Source of the DNA: SKLM01 sp964514285
Lineage (GTDB): Bacteria; Chloroflexota; Anaerolineae; B4-G1
Assembly (NCBI GenBank): GCA_964514285.1
Contig: CAZEQC010000038.1
Coordinates: forward strand, 1-34,053
Direction of reading: 5' to 3'
DNA: 34,053 bases
Part shown: positions 1 through 7,338 of the stretch, piece by piece
Layout of the letters: every line of letters begins with the position of its first letter
Position numbering within the stretch: the first letter of the stretch is position 1
The notes under the pieces: generated by a model
The model's input: only the letters and a program-made list of their open reading frames with translations
What the model was told of the DNA's origin: nothing
The model's database searches: none
Program-made: the position numbers and the translations under genes

Positions 1-29
1 GATCACAGGAGCACACAGAGGGAGGAAAA

Positions 30-206
30 TTGGGTCGCAAAGGTCAACAGAAGCTGAGCGCGTACATCGATAAGAGCCTTCATCGTCGTCTGAAACGTGA
101 AGCCTTTGAGCGTGAAACTACTATGACAGAGATTATCTCTGAACTTATGAGGTGCTTCCTCGACGGCGAAATCACGCTCGAAGAGGACAACCCACCCCCA
201 GACTAG
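30..206 (+). CDS. Small ribbon-helix-helix (CopG/Arc-like) protein
   Basis: A 58-residue protein starting at TTG, with GGAGG four bases upstream (21-25). The frame is open to the window edge, so the start rests on that ribosome binding site. Residues about 7-13 (KLSAYID) resemble the DNA-contacting beta strand of ribbon-helix-helix proteins. Two amphipathic helices follow: SLHRRLKREAFERE, then a turn (TTM), then TEIISELMRCFLDGE. This order and size match CopG/Arc/ParD-type dimeric repressors or antitoxins, which bind an operator through the paired strands. No toxin partner is visible on the right; one could lie off the left edge. A perfect-consensus promoter on the other strand (305-333) points into the gene. 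The local base composition is more AT-rich than the rest of the window, suggesting accessory origin. The family call is fairly sure; the regulatory target is unknown. Confidence 0.72.
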   Translation: MGRKGQQKLSAYIDKSLHRRLKREAFERETTMTEIISELMRCFLDGEITLEEDNPPPD

Positions 207-304
207 CTCAAGGTGAGCTATCAGTGGTGCAACACTGACGGCTCATTGCGATGTGGTCCCCTAGCTTGCCAAAGCATAGTCCGGACCGTGTCGCGTCTTC
301 GGTG

Positions 305-333
305 ATTATACTACGCAGAAAATGACGTGTCAA
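305..333 (-). promoter_or_regulatory. Perfect-consensus sigma70-type promoter, antisense to the RHH gene
   Basis: Read on the minus strand, TTGACA (328-333) and TATAAT (305-310) are separated by exactly 17 bases. Transcription would start near 298 and run left through the RHH gene at 30-206 in antisense. No minus-strand reading frame of note follows inside the window, so the product may be an antisense RNA or the leader of a gene beyond the left edge. Confidence 0.7.
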
Positions 334-381
334 GTAAAATTGTCCGACGGATTTCTGCGACCAAATCAACCTACGTTTGTT

Positions 382-516
382 CTAACGCACCAGTCCATAC
401 ACCGCCAGACCGACTACTACGGCAAGTAGGCAGCCTAACGAAAAGCCCAACACAAGCAGGTATACGCAACCTATTTCAATGACCTCGGTGAACGCTTCCC
501 AAAGCCAGTCTATCAT
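382..516 (-). CDS. Tiny single-span membrane protein, unknown function
   Basis: A 44-residue protein on the minus strand, starting at ATG with GAGGTG a few bases upstream. An acidic amphipathic start (MIDWLWEAFTEVIE) is followed by one long hydrophobic segment, roughly residues 15-43 (GCVYLLVLGFSLGCLL and on), ending in Arg. It lies 10 bases downstream of another small membrane protein (527-688) in the same direction, so the two probably share a transcript. I do not recognise a family. The longer plus-strand frame across the same stretch has no hydrophobic or motif logic and looks like the shadow of these two genes. The case for coding rests on the ribosome binding site, pairing and coherent membrane-protein composition. 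A phage or plasmid accessory role is a guess. Confidence 0.5.
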   Translation of the reverse strand: MIDWLWEAFTEVIEIGCVYLLVLGFSLGCLLAVVVGLAVYGLVR

Positions 517-526
517 GGTCACCTCG

Positions 527-688
527 TCAGCAGTAGATAGCCGTCACGCAGCAGATGACGTGACCGAAGGCGATGAGGATGATGAACAGCCAGACGCCGA
601 AGCCAGTGACAAAGTGGCGCACGGCCCACCAGAGGCGTCGGAGGTGATAGGAGAGGCGCCATATGAGGATCCTCAGCCGTTTGCCCAT
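527..688 (-). CDS. Tiny basic single-span membrane protein, unknown function
   Basis: A 53-residue protein on the minus strand. The start ATG lies after AAGAG about nine bases upstream, with an in-frame stop just before it. The N-terminal half is strongly basic and aromatic (MGKRLRILIWRLSYHLRRLWW), and a hydrophobic span follows at about residues 28-50 (GFGVWLFIILIAFGHVICC). The positive N-terminus predicts an inside N-terminus. It is followed 10 bases later by a second small membrane protein, making a two-gene unit. No family is recognised. Its composition and the ribosome binding site support it as real; function is unknown. Such small membrane pairs are common in accessory DNA. Confidence 0.48.
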   Translation of the reverse strand: MGKRLRILIWRLSYHLRRLWWAVRHFVTGFGVWLFIILIAFGHVICCVTAIYC

Positions 689-1212
689 GATTCATTCTCT
701 TGGAATGGATTGCCCTCGCCAGACGTTAAGCCTGTCGTTTCGCTCATTTACAGAGCGGTTTTGAAGATCTCATGGCCTGCTCATTGCATCTAATCTGCAC
801 CTTATTGCCCACTATCCGCAGTCCAAAGTGTAGAATGCAAGAAAATATGACAATGTAGAGACATAAAGCACATTGCCCACACAAACCCAAACCCGTTCAC
901 GGGCTGATAGACACAAGTGAGTGCATGGATCCCAATATTCGACAAGTTCTAAAAACAAGACGCGTGCTCTGCTAACGAGAATCATCCGATCAGGGTCGAA
1001 TCTTAGAAACCTTGAAAGGAATGAGCGAACCGCAAGAGATGATCGTCGCGATTTCTCGATGATTGAAGATGTCCATCAAGTCCTGTACCATCTACAAACC
1101 GAAGCTCTCAACGCTGTGCCTTGGACGAGAGGCGATCTTGTTTGCATGTCTTGCCACTGAGTATACATCAGTCACAGCGTGGTGGCAAACAGCCAGCGGT
1201 TCTCTCTCACCG

Positions 1213-1237
1213 CCTCGATCTGGCGATCCAGGTTGAG
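1213..1237 (+). repeat. Dispersed hairpin repeat, copy 1
   Basis: CCTcGATC and GATCcAGG flank a TGGC loop (1213-1232), with one mismatch in the stem, followed by TTGAG. It is the most degenerate member of a family also seen at 9625, 9660, 15669 and 30646, all outside genes. Confidence 0.5.
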
Positions 1238-1281
1238 TAGGTGTGCCAGATGCGGTTGCCCTGGGCCGCAGGCGATGGGCG

Positions 1282-1310
1282 TTGACCCAGCGGCAGAACT
1301 ATGATAGAAT
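1282..1310 (+). promoter_or_regulatory. Sigma70-type promoter
   Basis: TTGACC (1282-1287), a 17-base spacer and TAGAAT (1305-1310). The next plus-strand gene starts at 1690, so a transcript from here would have a leader of about 370 bases that includes the inverted-repeat element at 1531-1630. It may instead belong to a lost gene. Confidence 0.45.
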
Positions 1311-1530
1311 CGGCGTGTTGAAGACGAGACAGCCCTTGCGTCGCAGCCTCTCGGCAACGCCATCGCTGTCCACGGCTTGCAGGTGCACCCTGTGACAGCC
1401 GCTTACTCTCTGCGCAATTGAATAGCCGCTTCTCGTTCAAGCCCTGAGCGGTCGCTCGTGGCGATCGCCCGTATGGCGGATGCGCCGGACGACAGGTGGT
1501 GCGACGGGCTCGCTATGTCTTTGAGGCAAA

Positions 1531-1630
1531 GACCCTAAAGGTTTGGGTTATCAAGGGGAAGGTCAGACTGGTTCCGAAAAGGGCGCTGATGGGATAGGAA
1601 GATGGGTATTCGCCCGAAACCTTTAGGGTC
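1531..1630. repeat. 100-bp element with terminal inverted repeats
   Basis: The left end GACCCTAAAGGTTT (1531-1544) is the exact reverse complement of the right end AAACCTTTAGGGTC (1617-1630), and the pairing continues inward with one mismatch (GGG/CCC). The 72 bases between hold no gene. No clear target-site duplication flanks it. It could be a MITE-like insertion or a long structured leader hairpin ahead of the gene at 1690. Confidence 0.55.
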
Positions 1631-1689
1631 GGGGCGAGGGCGCTCTTCAGTGGAGCCAGGATGGATCGACAAGCACGGAGGTGGAGGAT

Positions 1690-2745
1690 ATGAAGAACCG
1701 ATCACGAAGCGCGTGGATCGCACTGACGGCCGGGCTGGCGCTGGCCGGGCTGGTCCTGATGGCCGGCACGGCCGCGGCCGGGACAGCCCCGCCGGAGGTC
1801 TGGAGGGCCGGAGCCCCGGCCACAGCTTCCAGGCAGTGGACGAGTGTCTGGACGGACGTCCCAACGAGCACCCTTCACGTCTTCAACCACAACCTGGACG
1901 GCGATCCCGATGCCTACGCCGTGGAGGTGTGGTTCCGGGACGCCGACGGGGGCCTGGGCATCAACCGCTGCAACTACGGCGGCGTGGAGGCGGGCGGCCA
2001 TCGGGCCGGCGCGTACTGGCGCGATCTGACGGCCAACCAGATCTCAGTCTATCGAGAGCGCGCCGACCGGGTGGCGGATTCCGTGCGGGTGCGGATCTGG
2101 ATCCCGGATCCGAAGCCGGAGGATTACGAGGGCGAATGGACGGTCATCGACCCGGGCGAGACCCTGACCATCAGGCACAACGTGGGGCTGACGGCGACGG
2201 AGCTGAGCGTGGGCCTCTGGTTCAGCGGCACCGCCATGGGCCGGCATCACTCCAGCTACGGCGGCATGACTATCGACGGGTCCCCACCGACCTCCCAGGG
2301 CGTCTTCTGGCACCACCTGACCGATTCGACGGTCCAGGTGACGCGCCTGGCGGACGACATCCACGCCGAGGCGATCCGGGTGGCGGTGGTCCACCCCGAG
2401 CCGCCGGCCTACGACAGCCTGCAGGCTCCGGGGGGCTGGAGGACGATCGAGCGGGGCACGGTGTCGATCTTCGGCCACGGCCTGCACTGGAACCCCAATC
2501 TGCTGATGGTGCGGGCCGAATGCCGGGCCCCCGCGGGCGAGGCGTACGGCGGCCTTCATCACCATTTCGCCGGGGGCAATCACGATCCAAGCTCGGGCTG
2601 GCAGGGCGTCCACATCCAGAACCTGACGGCGGACACGGTGGCGGTCGCGCGGCGACAGGACGATCAGGTCTGCCCCGAGGTCCGGGTCCGCGTCTGGCGA
2701 CGGGCTGCTCGCGTCTACCTGCCGCTGACGATGCGCGGCTCGTAG
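1690..2745 (+). CDS. Secreted three-repeat beta-rich protein with YLPL-type C-terminal tail
   Basis: A 351-residue protein. The ATG at 1690 is chosen over an in-frame GTG at 1681 because GGAGG (1677-1681) sits eight bases before it. The N-terminus is a signal peptide (basic KNRSR, hydrophobic 10-26, AGTAAAG cleavage region). Then come three related units of about 90 residues, roughly 50-141, 150-238 and 250-337. Each has an opening W.(x)V/I.., a strand with a H(N/G) pair, a YGG motif, then (W/V)..LT...V.V.R..DD and a closing R V x V x (I/V) strand ending near Pro. The mature chain ends VYLPLTMRGS; tails of this YLPL kind recur on secreted Chloroflexota proteins and may be a sorting signal. 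No enzyme motif is seen. It probably acts at or outside the cell surface. The domain family is not recognised by name. Confidence 0.8.
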   Translation: MKNRSRSAWIALTAGLALAGLVLMAGTAAAGTAPPEVWRAGAPATASRQWTSVWTDVPTSTLHVFNHNLDGDPDAYAVEVWFRDADGGLGINRCNYGGVEAGGHRAGAYWRDLTANQISVYRERADRVADSVRVRIWIPDPKPEDYEGEWTVIDPGETLTIRHNVGLTATELSVGLWFSGTAMGRHHSSYGGMTIDGSPPTSQGVFWHHLTDSTVQVTRLADDIHAEAIRVAVVHPEPPAYDSLQAPGGWRTIERGTVSIFGHGLHWNPNLLMVRAECRAPAGEAYGGLHHHFAGGNHDPSSGWQGVHIQNLTADTVAVARRQDDQVCPEVRVRVWRRAARVYLPLTMRGS

Positions 2746-3089
2746 ATGACGCCACTGAAGAAAGGATCGTTGAGCGCGCAGACCCTCAGGATTTGACGTG
2801 ACCCTTCACGTTATGGACAAGATCGTGCCTTGAGGGATTGTTCTGAGCTCGACCTTGACGTTCTCAAACCTTAGTGCCATTTCACACGTCTAGCCTGGGC
2901 TTTTCAGTTGCTCTGAGCCCCGTCTCGGGGCGGCTTACGCGTGTTATCGAGCCCATCTTGGGCCAGACCGCCCTCGAGACGAGGGCTGGGAGCAGGCGGC
3001 CCAAGTCCCTTGGGCTTGGCCGAGGTCTGTTCTGTGAAAGAGCATTAGGGGCTCTGGCCCAGTCCGCACGCTCACCAGGAGGAGAGACG
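2746..3089. other. Structured intergenic leader with a hairpin array
   Basis: No gene is seen. A 6-bp hairpin (2796-2811, ACGTGA/TCACGT) lies just after the upstream gene and may end its transcript, though it lacks a T-run. Further right are four perfect short hairpins, all with 3-base loops: 2918-2930, 2951-2963, 2970-2986 and 3000-3014. They precede the ribosome binding site of the gene at 3090. No promoter with two good boxes was found. Confidence 0.5.
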
Positions 3090-4892
3090 ATGACCGAGAG
3101 GATCGACCGCCGCAGGTTTCTGATCGGCGCGGGGACGGCGCTGGCCGGCGCGGCGCTGGCCTGTGGGCGCCAGCGGGCCGTCCCCACACCGGTGCCCACG
3201 CTGACGCCGCTCCCCACCCCCACCGAGCCGCCGACGCCCACCCCGACGGCGGCGATCAGGCCGACGGCCCCGGCGGGGCGGGCCGCCGACCTGGCGCTCT
3301 TGAACGGGAAGGTGATCACGGTCGACCCCGACGACGCCATCGCCGAGGCGGTGGCGGTGAAGGACGGGCTGATCCAGGCGGTGGGCGCGGGCGAGGAGGT
3401 GGCGGCCCTGATCGGCGAGGCGACGGCGGTGATCGATCTGGGCGGCCGGGCCGTGACCCCCGGCCTGATCGACGCCCACAACCACTTCCAGGTGGTGGGG
3501 CTGATGAACAGCTATTACGCGCCCTTCCTGCCGCCGGAGGTGACGACGCTGGACGACCTGCGGGCCCGGCTGGCGGAGGAGGTGGCCCAGACGCCGGAGG
3601 GGGCCTGGGTGCGGGGCTACTTCATCGCGGTCAAGGACGCCGAGCTGCCGACACGCCACGATCTGGATCCCGTCTCCCCCCACCATCCGGTCTGGATCAT
3701 GCAGCAGGGCGGGCATTACGGGTCGGCCAACTCGGTGGCGCTCCAGATCGCGGGCATCACGGCCGATACGCCGGATCCGGTGGGCGGCGTGATCGGGCGG
3801 GACGCCGACGGCGAGCCGGATGGGGTGTTCTACAACCACCGGGCGATGGACTTGGTGCGGCTGCACGTCCCCGTCTACACACAAGACATGGTGCGGGAGA
3901 ACGTGACCTCCAGCCAGCCGCTGTTCGCCGCCTGCGGGGTGACGAGCTTCCAGGACAACAACGTGCGCGGCACGAGCACAGTGGGCACCTACCTGGACGC
4001 GGGCCGGCGGGGGGAGATGGCGCTGCGGGGCGCGGTCTATTACACGCTGGAGTGGCCGGGGGACCTGGAGCGGGCGCTGAAGGAGGTGGAGCGGTACGAG
4101 GATCAGCACATGCGCTTCGCCGGCTACAAGTTCCTGCTGGACGGCCAGCTGACGATGGCGTACTGCCACGAGCCGCACAACGGCGACCGCTGGGATATGC
4201 CGACCTGGCGGCCGGAGACGTTCAAGGAGGCGGTGCAGGCGCTCCACGACACGGGGCTGCAGATCTGCGTCCACTGCGTGGGCGACGCGGCGGTCGATCT
4301 GACGCTGGACGCCTTCGAGGCGGCTATGGACGCCAACCCGCGGCCGGATCCGCGGCACCGCATCGAGCACGCGATCCTCTGCACGCCGGAGGCGACGGCG
4401 CGGATGAGGGATCTGGGGGTGGTGGTGAGCACGCAGCCGCAGTTCCTGCGGCTGGGCGGCGATCTGTACGCCGACTTGCTGGGGGAGGAGCGGGCCCGAC
4501 GGGCGATCGTGACTCGGGAGTGGCTGGAGGCCGGGGTGCCGGTGGCGCTGGGGTCGGACGCGCCGTCGACGCCGTGGATCACGCCGCAGGTAACGTTGTT
4601 CGGGGCAGTGACGCGGGTGACGTTCTCCAACCAGCGGTACGAGCCGGATCAGGCGATGACGGTGCAGGAGGCGCTGCGGGCGCACACGATGGGCAGCGCC
4701 TACGCCGCCCACGAGGAGGACGTGAAGGGCTCGCTGGCGGTGGGGAAGATGGGGGATATGGCGGTGTGGGGTGAGGATCCCTATGCGCCGTCGGTGGAGG
4801 GGCTGTGGAAGCGGCCGATCGAGATGACGTTGGTGGGCGGGGAGGTGGTGTATGACGGTGGGGAGGCGTCGCTGCGGCCGCGGCGGGGCTAG
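3090..4892 (+). CDS. Tat-exported lipoprotein amidohydrolase (amidohydrolase_3/YtcJ-like)
   Basis: A 600-residue metal-dependent hydrolase. The start is the ATG after AGGAGGAG (3077-3084); the frame is open further left but lacks signal logic. Residues 6-11 (DRRRFL) form a twin-arginine motif, and the hydrophobic stretch ends in a lipobox-like AALAC with Cys25, so export is probably by Tat with lipid anchoring. A Pro/Thr-rich linker (about 31-62) leads to the enzyme. Metal or catalytic residues of the amidohydrolase fold are visible: H130 and H132 (LIDAHNHF), K347 (GYKFLLDG), H395 (CVHCVGD), H427 (RIEHAIL) and D490 (ALGSDAP). The family includes N-substituted formamide and amide deacylases and is broad, so the substrate is unknown. 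Tat genes lie about 2 kb to the right. The gene is convergent with 5033-6349. Confidence 0.88.
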   Translation: MTERIDRRRFLIGAGTALAGAALACGRQRAVPTPVPTLTPLPTPTEPPTPTPTAAIRPTAPAGRAADLALLNGKVITVDPDDAIAEAVAVKDGLIQAVGAGEEVAALIGEATAVIDLGGRAVTPGLIDAHNHFQVVGLMNSYYAPFLPPEVTTLDDLRARLAEEVAQTPEGAWVRGYFIAVKDAELPTRHDLDPVSPHHPVWIMQQGGHYGSANSVALQIAGITADTPDPVGGVIGRDADGEPDGVFYNHRAMDLVRLHVPVYTQDMVRENVTSSQPLFAACGVTSFQDNNVRGTSTVGTYLDAGRRGEMALRGAVYYTLEWPGDLERALKEVERYEDQHMRFAGYKFLLDGQLTMAYCHEPHNGDRWDMPTWRPETFKEAVQALHDTGLQICVHCVGDAAVDLTLDAFEAAMDANPRPDPRHRIEHAILCTPEATARMRDLGVVVSTQPQFLRLGGDLYADLLGEERARRAIVTREWLEAGVPVALGSDAPSTPWITPQVTLFGAVTRVTFSNQRYEPDQAMTVQEALRAHTMGSAYAAHEEDVKGSLAVGKMGDMAVWGEDPYAPSVEGLWKRPIEMTLVGGEVVYDGGEASLRPRRG

Positions 4893-4922
4893 TGTGCTTT
4901 CCCACATCGCACACCGGTTCTC

Positions 4923-5010
4923 TCCCCCCCTCAATCCCCCCCGCTGGGGGGGGGGAGGTCAGGTCCTCCCCCCTCTGGGGGGAGTTAGAGGGGGGAGGGG
5001 GGAGGGGGAA
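4923..5010. repeat. C/G-tract inverted repeats between convergent genes
   Basis: Runs of seven to ten C or G alternate, forming two adjacent stems (C-run, short loop with GCT or TCT, G-run). Four G-runs separated by 1-7 bases lie at about 4977-5009 and meet the usual G-quadruplex pattern on the plus strand. The position between two converging genes fits a bidirectional transcription stop, though T-runs are missing. Confidence 0.5.
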
Positions 5011-5032
5011 GAACGAAGACCAGCAAGCCTGT

Positions 5033-6349
5033 CTAGCCGAAGGTGTCGGCGAGGATCTCCTCCAGCGTGGGCTTGCCGATGACTTGGAGCTCGTAGCGGA
5101 CGCGATCGACGGGGTGGCGGACGTCGATGAGACGCCGCAGGTCGATGGGGGTGGCGGCCAGGACCAAGTCGCAGTCGACGGCGTTGATGGTCTCCTCCAG
5201 CTCCGTCACCTGCTTCTCGCCGTAGCCCATGGCCGGCAATAGGTTCTCGACGTGGGGGTAGGCCTCGAAGGTCTCGGCGATGGAGCCGACGGCGTAGGGC
5301 CGCGGATCGACCAGCTCGGCAGCCCCAAAGCGACGGGCGGCCACCACGCCGGCCCCGTAGGCCATACCGCCGTGGGTCAGGGTGGGCCCGTCCTCGATGA
5401 CCAGCACCCGCTTGCCCCGCACCGCATCGGGATCGGCGACGAAGATGGGGGAGGCCCCCTCGATCACCGTGGCGTCGGGCGCCACGGCGTAGATGTCCTC
5501 CCGCACCCGGGCGACGCCCTCGGCGTCGGCCGTGTCGACCTTGTTGATCAGCACCACGTCGGCCAGCGATAGATTCGCCTCGCCGGGATGGTAGCGACGG
5601 GCGTGGTCCGGACGGTGGGGATCCGCGACGACGATGTGGAGGTCAGAGCGGTAGAAGGGCAGGTCGTTGTTGCCGCCGTCCCAGACGATCACGTCGGCCT
5701 CCTCCTCGGCCCGGCGGAGGATGGGCTCGTAGTCGACGCCGGCGTAGACCACGACGCCGCGGTCGATGTGGGGCTCGTACTCCTCGCGCTCCTCGATGGT
5801 GCAGTCGTGGCGGTCGAGATCCTCGTAGCTGGCGAAGCGCTGCACCGCCTGGGCGGCCAGGTCGCCGTAGGGCATGGGATGGCGGATGACCACCACCTGC
5901 TTCCCTCTCTCCTGGAGAACGTCGCAGACCAGGCGCGTGGTCTGGCTCTTGCCGCAGCCGGTGCGCACGGCGCAGACGCTGACCAGGGGCTTCTCGCTGG
6001 TCAGCATCGTCGTCCCCGCGCCCATCAGCCGGAAGTCGGCGCCAGCGGCCAGGACCCGGGAGGCTTTGTGCATCACGTACTCGTGGGCGACGTCGGAGTA
6101 GGCGAAGACGACCTGATCGACGGCCTTCTCCTGGATCAGCGCCGCGAGGTCGGCCTCGGGATAGATGGGAATCCCCTCCGGGTAGCGCTCGCCGGCCAGC
6201 TCTGGCGGGTAGCGCCGCCCCTCGATGTTGGGGATTTGCGCAGCCGTGAAAGCGACCACCTCGTAGTCGGGGTGGTCGCGGAAGTAAGCGTTGAAGTTGT
6301 GGAAGTCGCGCCCGGCGGCTCCCATGATAATGACGCGTTGTCGACTCAT
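5033..6349 (-). CDS. Cyclic 2,3-diphosphoglycerate synthetase-like nucleotide-binding protein
   Basis: A 438-residue protein. The start at 6349 (MSRQRVIIMG) follows AAAGG; the upstream extension in frame is basic and unlike the family. An N-terminal Rossmann-like part (RVIIMGAAGRDFHNF, residues 6-18) is followed by a P-loop at about 127-139 (AVRTGCGKSQTTR), WDGGNND (223-229) and an NKVD guanine-specificity-like motif (269-272). This layout matches archaeal cyclic 2,3-diphosphoglycerate synthetase, which uses ATP to cyclise 2,3-diphosphoglycerate into a thermoprotective solute in hot-living methanogens. Bacterial relatives are often annotated the same way or only as GTPases, and the reaction is not proven for them. 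It is the last gene of the minus-strand run containing tatBC and a small membrane protein (26-base gap). The family is confident; the reaction is not. Confidence 0.8.
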   Translation of the reverse strand: MSRQRVIIMGAAGRDFHNFNAYFRDHPDYEVVAFTAAQIPNIEGRRYPPELAGERYPEGIPIYPEADLAALIQEKAVDQVVFAYSDVAHEYVMHKASRVLAAGADFRLMGAGTTMLTSEKPLVSVCAVRTGCGKSQTTRLVCDVLQERGKQVVVIRHPMPYGDLAAQAVQRFASYEDLDRHDCTIEEREEYEPHIDRGVVVYAGVDYEPILRRAEEEADVIVWDGGNNDLPFYRSDLHIVVADPHRPDHARRYHPGEANLSLADVVLINKVDTADAEGVARVREDIYAVAPDATVIEGASPIFVADPDAVRGKRVLVIEDGPTLTHGGMAYGAGVVAARRFGAAELVDPRPYAVGSIAETFEAYPHVENLLPAMGYGEKQVTELEETINAVDCDLVLAATPIDLRRLIDVRHPVDRVRYELQVIGKPTLEEILADTFG

Positions 6350-6374
6350 AGGATGATGCCTTTCTGCACTGAAC

Positions 6375-6608
6375 CTATACGTCGTCCTTACCCTCTTCTT
6401 CCTCCGCCACGAACGACCAGGCCAGCGGAGGCACAAGCCAGACCAAGACGCCCAGCAGGATCATGGGGACGGCGGCAGTGGGGCCGATGCCCACGGTGCG
6501 CCCCTGATCCGCAACGGCGTAGATGCCGGTCGCACAAAAGATCGTGGAAAAACAGAGCGTGACCAGCGATACGACAATCGTGCCGGTCATCCAGGACTGC
6601 TTCTTCAT
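6375..6608 (-). CDS. Small two-span membrane protein, unknown function
   Basis: A 77-residue protein beginning MKKQSWMTGTIVVS. The start ATG follows AGGAGGG (6612-6620 region) at good spacing, so the longer frame upstream is not used. Two hydrophobic segments are clear: about 8-32 (TGTIVVSLVTLCFSTIFCATG) and 45-66 (AVPMILLGVLVWLVPPLAW). An acidic tail (VAEEEEGKDDV) follows, probably in the cytoplasm. It lies between tatC (31 bases upstream) and the diphosphoglycerate-synthetase-like gene (26 bases downstream), so they are probably cotranscribed. No family is recognised and no link with Tat export can be shown. Confidence 0.72.
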   Translation of the reverse strand: MKKQSWMTGTIVVSLVTLCFSTIFCATGIYAVADQGRTVGIGPTAAVPMILLGVLVWLVPPLAWSFVAEEEEGKDDV

Positions 6609-6639
6609 CGACGCCCTCCTAACGGTTTTGAAGCGACAA

Positions 6640-7338
6640 TCATGCGAAGCGCGCCAGTAGAATCCCCAGCTCATAGAGGAGCAAGAAAGGCCCCATAATG
6701 AGGAGCATGTTGACTGGGTCGGTGGTTGGGGTGATCACCGCCGCTCCGGCAGCCGCCGCGATGACAACCACGCGGCGGGCCTTGCCGAAGCCCTGAGGGG
6801 TCGCCACGCCCAACTTGGCCAGGAAGTACATCACCAGGGGCGTCTCGAAGACCAGCCCGGCCCAGAGCAGAATCGTGCTCACGAAGGAGATGTAGTTGTT
6901 GATCGAATAACGTTGCTCGACGATGCCGGACAGGAAGCCACGCAGGAACGGCATGGCCGCGGGAATGAGGACCAGAGCGGCGAAGACGACGCCGGCGGCG
7001 AAGCTGACGGCAGCGACGGGGGCGCCCACCAGCACGTAGCGGCGCTCGTGCGGCTCCAGGCCCGGGGCCACGAAGCGGAAGAGCTGGTAGACGATGACGG
7101 GCATGGCGATCACGAAACCGACGACGATGGAGACCTTGAAGTAGACGCCCACCGACTCGGTGGGCGCGATGGCGATGGGGGTCTGCTCTCCCAGGGGGGC
7201 GACCAGAAATTGCAGCACGCGGGGGGCGAAGAACGTCCCGATCACCACCCCGACGACGAGGGCGATGGTGGCCTTGAGCAGGCGATTCCGAAGCTCCGCC
7301 AGGTGCCCCAGGATGGACATCCGGGCCTGGTCGTTCAT
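6640..7338 (-). CDS. tatC: Sec-independent protein translocase subunit TatC
   Basis: A 232-residue multi-span membrane protein of the family's usual length. It opens with the conserved cytoplasmic HLAELRNRLLKA (residues 12-23; the HLxELRxRL signature) and carries the FxxPL-like FLVAPL region, the FRFVAPGLEPHERRYV loop, and six hydrophobic segments ending GPFLLLYELGILLARFA. TatC binds twin-arginine signal peptides and, with TatB and TatA, moves folded proteins across the membrane. Its ATG overlaps the stop of the upstream tatB-like gene (ATGA), so the two are translationally coupled. A likely client, the RR-motif lipoprotein hydrolase, is encoded at 3090-4892. Confidence 0.95.
   Translation of the reverse strand: MNDQARMSILGHLAELRNRLLKATIALVVGVVIGTFFAPRVLQFLVAPLGEQTPIAIAPTESVGVYFKVSIVVGFVIAMPVIVYQLFRFVAPGLEPHERRYVLVGAPVAAVSFAAGVVFAALVLIPAAMPFLRGFLSGIVEQRYSINNYISFVSTILLWAGLVFETPLVMYFLAKLGVATPQGFGKARRVVVIAAAAGAAVITPTTDPVNMLLIMGPFLLLYELGILLARFA

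Larger units (their letters stand above)
689..1689. other. 1-kb stretch without a confident gene
   Basis: The first half (to about 1170) is AT-richer than the rest of the window. A plus-strand frame at 921-1160 (79 codons) has no convincing ribosome binding site or recognisable motif, and may be a gene relic. The stretch also holds a hairpin of the dispersed family (1213-1232), a plus-strand promoter (1282-1310) and a 100-bp inverted-repeat element (1531-1630). Otherwise nothing is supported. Confidence 0.5.

Noticed and set aside
479..793. Plus-strand 104-codon frame
   Set aside because: No ribosome binding site and acidic, motif-free composition; the minus strand carries two membrane-protein frames with better signals.
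921..1160. Plus-strand 79-codon frame
   Set aside because: No good ribosome binding site, no motif, in a repeat-bearing AT-rich stretch; kept only as a possible relic.
1602..2801. 399-codon plus-strand frame overlapping the secreted-protein gene
   Set aside because: Gly/Arg/Pro-rich product typical of a wrong frame in GC-rich DNA; the overlapping frame has a signal peptide and repeats.
3072..4934. 620-codon minus-strand frame opposite the amidohydrolase
   Set aside because: His/Arg/Pro-rich composition and no motif; the plus-strand frame contains all amidohydrolase motifs.
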